From NCBI GenBank assembly GCA_964345225.1, contig CAYFQB010000053.1:124001-188000 (forward strand): DNA of 64,000 bases, read 5' to 3'. Positions 59,891 to 64,000 of this stretch are shown in pieces. Each line of letters opens with the position of its first letter. The stretch's first letter is position 1. Under the pieces are notes generated by a model that worked only from the letters and a program-made list of their open reading frames with translations, was not told the origin of the DNA and searched no databases. Position numbers and translations under genes: made by a program. Source of the DNA: CAYFQB01 sp964345225 (GTDB lineage: Bacteria; Nitrospirota; Thermodesulfovibrionia; Thermodesulfovibrionales; UBA6898).

Positions 59891-61048
59891 TCAGAACTCT
59901 TTTTGAGGAGATTTTCTCAAAAAGGTGGGTAAATCTATCGTTTCTTCATATTTGAATACACCCTTCATTGTTGGTTTTTTTTCAAACTTATAGTCAAGAC
60001 TCTTTGCCAGAACCCTCTCTGAGCCCTTAAGACTAACAGGCTCTTTTGTCGGGGCCCATTTCTTTATCTGGGGCAATTCAACTTTTCCCCTCTTTTCCTC
60101 AAAACCAGTGGCTATCACAGTAACCCTTACTTCATCATTAATATCCGGGTCAATAACTGCACCAAATATCACGTTTACTTCTTCGTGAGCAGAATCGTAA
60201 ACAAGTGATGTTGCCTCCTTTACTTCGTTTAATGAGAGTTCAAGACCTCCTGTAATATTGATAAGTATACCCCTTGCACCTTCTATAGAGTTATCTTCAA
60301 TAAGAGGATTTGATATAGCTTTTTTAGATGCCTCAAAAGCACCTCCTTCACCTCTGCCAATCCCTGAGCCCATTACTGCGCGTCCTGTATTTTCCATAAT
60401 CGTCTTTACATCCGCAAAATCAACATTTATCAGCCCGGGCACAAGGATAATGTCAGATATGCCCTGCACTGCCTGTTTTAAAACATCATTTGCTATGGAA
60501 AATGATTTTAGCATCGGGGTATCTTTTTCTACTACAAGACCTATCCTGTCATTTGGAATAACAATCAATGTATCAACATATTTGGCAAGTTCTGTTATAC
60601 CCTCTTCAGAATTTATCAGCCGTTTTTTCCCTTCATAATAAAAGGGCTTCGTCACTACAGCAACTGCAAGAATACCCATTTCGTTCGCAATGCTTGCAAT
60701 TACAGGAGAGGCGCCGGTTCCTGTACCTCCTCCCATGCCTGCTGTTATAAAAACCATATCACATCCGTCCAGATTCTCCATTATAGTCGTCCTGTCCTCC
60801 ATCGCTGCCTGCTTTCCTAACTCTGGATCTGACCCTGCTCCTAAGCCCTTCGTCAGGTCAGACCCAATCTGGATCTTTAGAGGGGCAATAGATGTTTCCA
60901 GAACCTGCATGTCAGTATTCACAGCTATAAATTCCACTCCATGCATGTTAGTAGCTATCATATTGTTTACTGCATTTCCTCCGGCACCTCCCACACCTAT
61001 GACTTTGATTTTTGCCTTCTGGCCTATTACTTCCTCAATTTCAAACAT
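59891..61048 (-). CDS. ftsZ: Cell division protein FtsZ
   Basis: This tubulin-like GTPase forms the division ring. The 385-residue protein has GVGGAGGNAVNNM near residue 18, the T4 tubulin signature GMGGGTGTGASPVIA near residue 104, and NVDFADVKTIM (T7 region). A variable linker leads to the C-terminal tail YEETIDLPTFLRKSP, which contains the DLPTFLR conserved peptide that binds FtsA. It follows ftsA in the usual order. Confidence 0.98.
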   Translation of the reverse strand: MFEIEEVIGQKAKIKVIGVGGAGGNAVNNMIATNMHGVEFIAVNTDMQVLETSIAPLKIQIGSDLTKGLGAGSDPELGKQAAMEDRTTIMENLDGCDMVFITAGMGGGTGTGASPVIASIANEMGILAVAVVTKPFYYEGKKRLINSEEGITELAKYVDTLIVIPNDRIGLVVEKDTPMLKSFSIANDVLKQAVQGISDIILVPGLINVDFADVKTIMENTGRAVMGSGIGRGEGGAFEASKKAISNPLIEDNSIEGARGILINITGGLELSLNEVKEATSLVYDSAHEEVNVIFGAVIDPDINDEVRVTVIATGFEEKRGKVELPQIKKWAPTKEPVSLKGSERVLAKSLDYKFEKKPTMKGVFKYEETIDLPTFLRKSPQKEF

Positions 61049-61089
61049 AATTTATCTCCTTTCCTTACTGTTACTAAAATTCAAATAAT

Positions 61090-62304
61090 CTATGTGAACA
61101 CACTTTTAACCCAATCTTTCATCTTTGTAAAAACACCTGTAAAAATCTCTGTTGAAAACATTCTGTCAAAATCTGAGTGTGTAACATATTTAATAAGACC
61201 AATGCCGGTTGAATAAACAGGACTCTCCAATATTTCTTTCAGCCCGCTTATATTCAACGGAACACCGACTCTGACCGGAAGGCAGAGGTGGGATTCAGCT
61301 AATTTAGCAAAACCTTTTAGAAGAGAAGTGCCCCCGGTGAAAACAATACCGCATGTTGCAAGCTCATACCCAAAACAAGCCTTTATCTCATGTTTTATAA
61401 GTTCAAGCATCTCCTCGCATCTGGGCTGAATAATTTCTGCAAGGTATTTTCTGGGTATAACTTTTTTCTGTCCTCCAGACTGGGTTATATGTATCTCTTC
61501 TGAATTATCAGTTATCACGTTTTCAAAAGCAGCACCCGAACCCTTCTTCAGCCTTTCTGCTTCATGCATATTAACTCTCATTCCAATAGCTATGTCACTG
61601 GTTATATGGTCACCACCAATTCCAAGCACAGAGATATGCCTTAGACAGTTGTCTTTGAAAAGTGCAATATCGGTTGTACCACCGCCTATATCTATAAGAA
61701 CTACTCCAAATTCTCTTTCATCTTCTTTGAGTGTGGAATGTGCTACCGCAAGTGGTTCTAATACGATGTCAGTAATATCGAGGTCAGCCCTTCTACAGCA
61801 TTTAATCAGATTCTGTACAGAGGAAACTGCTCCTGTAATAATATGAGCTCTGGCCTCAAGCCTGACACCTGACATACCTACAGGGTTAACTATGCCATCC
61901 TGACCATCCAGTACAAATTCTGTTGGAATTACATGCAGTATTTCTCTGTCAAGGGGAATATAAACGGTCTTTGCAGCTTCAATCGCCCGTTCCAAATCTG
62001 CACTCGAAACCTCTTTGCCTCTTATACCAACTGCTCCGATACTGTTAAATCCCTTGATATGTCCTCCTGAAATGCCGACAGAAACCGACTTAATCCTGGT
62101 TCCAGAGAAAGACTCTCCTTCCTGGACAGCTTTTTTTATTGAATCCACAGTTGCATCTATGTTTATTATCGTCCCCTTTCTGATGCCTGTTGAAGAGGAT
62201 GTTCCAACACCTATTACATCTACTCCTTTACTGTTAAGCTCAGCTACCACCACACAAACCTTTGTTGTGCCGACATCAAGGCCAACGATAATATCTGATC
62301 CCAT
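61090..62304 (-). CDS. ftsA: Cell division protein FtsA
   Basis: This actin-like ATPase tethers FtsZ to the membrane. The 404-residue protein has GLDVGTTKVCVVVAE near residue 6, the 1C subdomain, VVLIDIGGGTTDIALFKD near residue 200 and GIVFTGGTSLLKGFAKLAE near residue 338. The C-terminal amphipathic helix TKMKDWVKSVF is present. It overlaps the ftsQ stop by one base and is 41 bases upstream of ftsZ. Confidence 0.97.
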   Translation of the reverse strand: MGSDIIVGLDVGTTKVCVVVAELNSKGVDVIGVGTSSSTGIRKGTIINIDATVDSIKKAVQEGESFSGTRIKSVSVGISGGHIKGFNSIGAVGIRGKEVSSADLERAIEAAKTVYIPLDREILHVIPTEFVLDGQDGIVNPVGMSGVRLEARAHIITGAVSSVQNLIKCCRRADLDITDIVLEPLAVAHSTLKEDEREFGVVLIDIGGGTTDIALFKDNCLRHISVLGIGGDHITSDIAIGMRVNMHEAERLKKGSGAAFENVITDNSEEIHITQSGGQKKVIPRKYLAEIIQPRCEEMLELIKHEIKACFGYELATCGIVFTGGTSLLKGFAKLAESHLCLPVRVGVPLNISGLKEILESPVYSTGIGLIKYVTHSDFDRMFSTEIFTGVFTKMKDWVKSVFT

Positions 62305-63080
62305 TACTTAATTACCTCTTTCACGGGTTTAACAACTGCCCTATTTGCAAACCTTAAATCTATATAATCAACAAGAATGTTTCTCTTTTTTATTTCCTCC
62401 TCCATCTCAATCAGTCTAAGAAGCTTGTCTTCGTAATCTCCTGCACCAACTTTTACCATAACGCCATCAAGATTCACTGTTATCTCCTGAGGTTTTAATG
62501 CAATCACCTCAATATGATCCTTTTCAAGTAAAAGTCCTAAATCTTTTATAACTCGGACAAGGTTTAAGGCTTCTGTAAAAGCCTCTTTCTTCCTGAAAGG
62601 GGTCCCTGATATTACAGGCAAAAACGGTATAGGGGTAACTTTCAGCTCCTGAAGCATCTTTCCCCTATCATCAATAATAAACAGACGTCCTTTTATATCA
62701 AGAAGTGCAAAAGGTTTTGCCTCTCTTATAAGAATATGAAGTTTATCCGGAAATTCCTTTCTGACTGAAATATGCCTTATCCACGGGGACTCGATCATTT
62801 TTTCGAATATTCTGTTGCTTGATATTGCTATCAGACTTTCACCGCCCTTCAGTCCTGCAAGATTCTTTAACTCTTCATCAGTTAGATGTTCATTGCCCGC
62901 AAAAACAATTTCCTTCAGGTGAAAAGCCTGGTATACCGTAACTGAAGCAAAATAAATAAAGATAACAATTACAGTCACCGGAAATACCGTCAGAAAAAAG
63001 TACTTGATTATCAAAACAAGATTTAATTTCCTGCGCTTCTTTACAGTCATCTTTCTTTTGATCTTCCTGTTACCCCTCAT
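62304..63080 (-). CDS. ftsQ: Cell division protein FtsQ
   Basis: This bitopic division protein belongs to the divisome. I start at 63080 (MRGNRKIKRK), because GGAGG lies before that ATG and it overlaps the ddl stop by 11 bases; a longer frame would sit inside ddl. The 258-residue protein has a basic cytoplasmic tail, a membrane helix (IIKYFFLTVFPVTVIVIFIY) and a POTRA domain (KEIVFAGNEHLTDEELKNLA), then the FtsQ/DivIB beta domain. Confidence 0.9.
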   Translation of the reverse strand: MRGNRKIKRKMTVKKRRKLNLVLIIKYFFLTVFPVTVIVIFIYFASVTVYQAFHLKEIVFAGNEHLTDEELKNLAGLKGGESLIAISSNRIFEKMIESPWIRHISVRKEFPDKLHILIREAKPFALLDIKGRLFIIDDRGKMLQELKVTPIPFLPVISGTPFRKKEAFTEALNLVRVIKDLGLLLEKDHIEVIALKPQEITVNLDGVMVKVGAGDYEDKLLRLIEMEEEIKKRNILVDYIDLRFANRAVVKPVKEVIK

Positions 63081-64000
63081 CAATGCCCTCCAGAATATCT
63101 TCCAGAAGCTCGGGGAATTCGAGACCGGACTGTTTTGCAATCTTTGGTAGCAGACTCGTCTCTGTCATTCCGGGAATTGTATTCACTTCTAGAACAAAAG
63201 GATTGCCAGCATTGTCAACTCTAAGATCAACCCTGGTTGCACCCATACAACCAAGTGCTTTATGGGCTGATAAAGCTACTTTCTTTGACTTCTTATACGC
63301 CTTTTCCCCGATCTGAGGGGGGAGAATGTATTCTGTCAGTCCTGCTGTATATTTTGCCCTATAGTTGTAGAATTCAAGAGATGGCCTAACCTCAACTCCT
63401 CCAAGAACCCTATTATTCAATATTCCAATATGTATCTCTTTCCCCTTGATATATTTCTCAACTATTGCGCTATTACCATAACAAAATGCATTATTAAGAG
63501 CCCTGCCAACCTTCGATTTATATCTGACGATCTCAACACCAATGCTTGAGCCTTCAGAAACAGGCTTAACAACCCATGGCATCCCGAAATCTATTAGTGA
63601 TGTGTAACGGGATATTAGTGACGGGTTTAGTCTGGATTTTTTGCTCTTGCCCGTAACTCGCCCAGCCCTATGCGGGTCTACTATCCTCGGCGAATTGCCT
63701 GATGCTGATAACTCATAACTCGAAACTATTTTAAATGGTGGAACAGGAATTCCATGGTACAGGAAAACCTTCTTCGACGCCTCCTTGTTCATAGAAAGGG
63801 CAGATGCAAGAACGCCTGATCCAGTATATCTAATACCCATTAACTCAAGCATGCCCTGTATTGCTCCGTTCTCACCATAACCGCCATGAAGGGCAATAAA
63901 AGCAATGTCTATCCGTTCTTTCTTTAAAACTTTACAGATGTCGTCCCCCACATCTATTGCAACAACATTGTAGTTAAGGGATTTAAGGGCTTTATATATT
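63070..64000 (-). CDS. ddl: D-alanine--D-alanine ligase (5' part beyond the window)
   Basis: This ATP-grasp ligase makes D-Ala-D-Ala for peptidoglycan. The open frame runs past the window edge: upstream of the in-frame GTG at 63951 the codons (YKALKSLNYNVVAIDV) still match the Ddl N-terminus. Motifs are IALHGGYGENGAIQGMLELM, YTGSGVLASALSMNKEASKK, WVVKPVSEGSSIGVEIV and the metal site FVLEVNTIPGMTETSLLPK. Between FKIVS and FGMPWVVKP there is an odd insert of about 40 residues (about 63595-63740 in DNA) rich in Ser and Arg, not seen in Ddl families I know. It overlaps ftsQ by 11 bases. Confidence 0.93.
   Translation of the reverse strand, partial: IYKALKSLNYNVVAIDVGDDICKVLKKERIDIAFIALHGGYGENGAIQGMLELMGIRYTGSGVLASALSMNKEASKKVFLYHGIPVPPFKIVSSYELSASGNSPRIVDPHRAGRVTGKSKKSRLNPSLISRYTSLIDFGMPWVVKPVSEGSSIGVEIVRYKSKVGRALNNAFCYGNSAIVEKYIKGKEIHIGILNNRVLGGVEVRPSLEFYNYRAKYTAGLTEYILPPQIGEKAYKKSKKVALSAHKALGCMGATRVDLRVDNAGNPFVLEVNTIPGMTETSLLPKIAKQSGLEFPELLEDILEGIDEG
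63595..63740. repeat. Repeat-like in-frame insert within ddl
   Basis: This stretch contains low-complexity strings GATAACTCATAACTCGAAAC, GTAACTCGCCC and GTGTAACGGGATATTAGTGA. They resemble the dispersed units elsewhere (the AGTT units in the GH57 gene and TCATTAGTCACTGGTCAC at 155). It encodes an extra Ser/Arg-rich segment with no disruption of the frame. Confidence 0.45.

Overview
The window is 64 kb of a moderately AT-rich bacterial chromosome with dense core genes, many in four-base-overlap operons. The gene content suggests a Gram-negative (diderm) anaerobe or microaerophile: RseP, YbgC, RfaE2, lipoproteins, an outer-membrane DUF481 protein, a futalosine-pathway mqnA, a ferredoxin:thioredoxin reductase-like protein, a GH57 amylase and type IV pilin. 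This combination is common in Nitrospirota (Thermodesulfovibrionia-like) and in some former Deltaproteobacteria. I favour Nitrospirota, but this is inference from gene content, because the window has no rRNA gene.

Layout: 0.6-7.1 kb holds uvrA and a dipeptide-type ABC transporter (binding protein and two permeases). 7.1-14.1 kb holds glnE, a membrane protein, pyrE, a HAD phosphatase and uvrB. 14.1-18.5 kb is a looser accessory stretch of small secreted or membrane proteins. It includes a PCYCGC-type protein whose frame runs through a TGA codon (probable selenocysteine), plus an MBL-fold hydrolase and an HNH protein. 18.5-23.9 kb holds a GAPDH coupled to a very large PPDK-like protein that lacks the PEP barrel. 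24-25.2 kb holds a MITE-like element, a low-complexity repeat block and an FTR-like/glutaredoxin pair. 25.4-28.1 kb holds a DUF5661 protein, MltF and a Sua5/TsaC protein. 28.2-29.4 kb holds two small minus-strand genes, each followed by an attC-like site: a probable integron cassette remnant without integrase.

30-42 kb is a long minus-strand run: GH57, FG-GAP protein, uppS, cdsA, dxr, rseP, ybgC, nudix, rfaE2, mfd. It joins isoprenoid, phospholipid and LPS-precursor synthesis with envelope proteolysis and transcription-coupled repair. 42-46.5 kb holds a TPR membrane protein, a pilin and NagZ. 46.8-51.6 kb holds ftsY, archease, rtcB, mqnA and two small envelope proteins. 52-52.8 kb is a cluster of five tRNA genes (Lys, Arg, His, Arg, Ala). 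52.8-58.6 kb is membrane and ion handling: DUF389, CorA, LapA, DUF481, MscS and a Na+/Ca2+ exchanger family protein. 58.7-64 kb holds a peroxiredoxin homologue lacking its catalytic Cys and the division cluster ftsZ-ftsA-ftsQ-ddl, with ddl running off the window.

The most unusual signals are: (1) the probable UxxC selenoprotein with a SECIS-like hairpin; (2) two attC-like sites with cassette genes; (3) a perfect-armed 50-bp palindrome inserted in frame in uvrA; (4) several families of dispersed short palindromic or low-complexity repeats, some of which appear in frame inside ddl, GH57 and nagZ.
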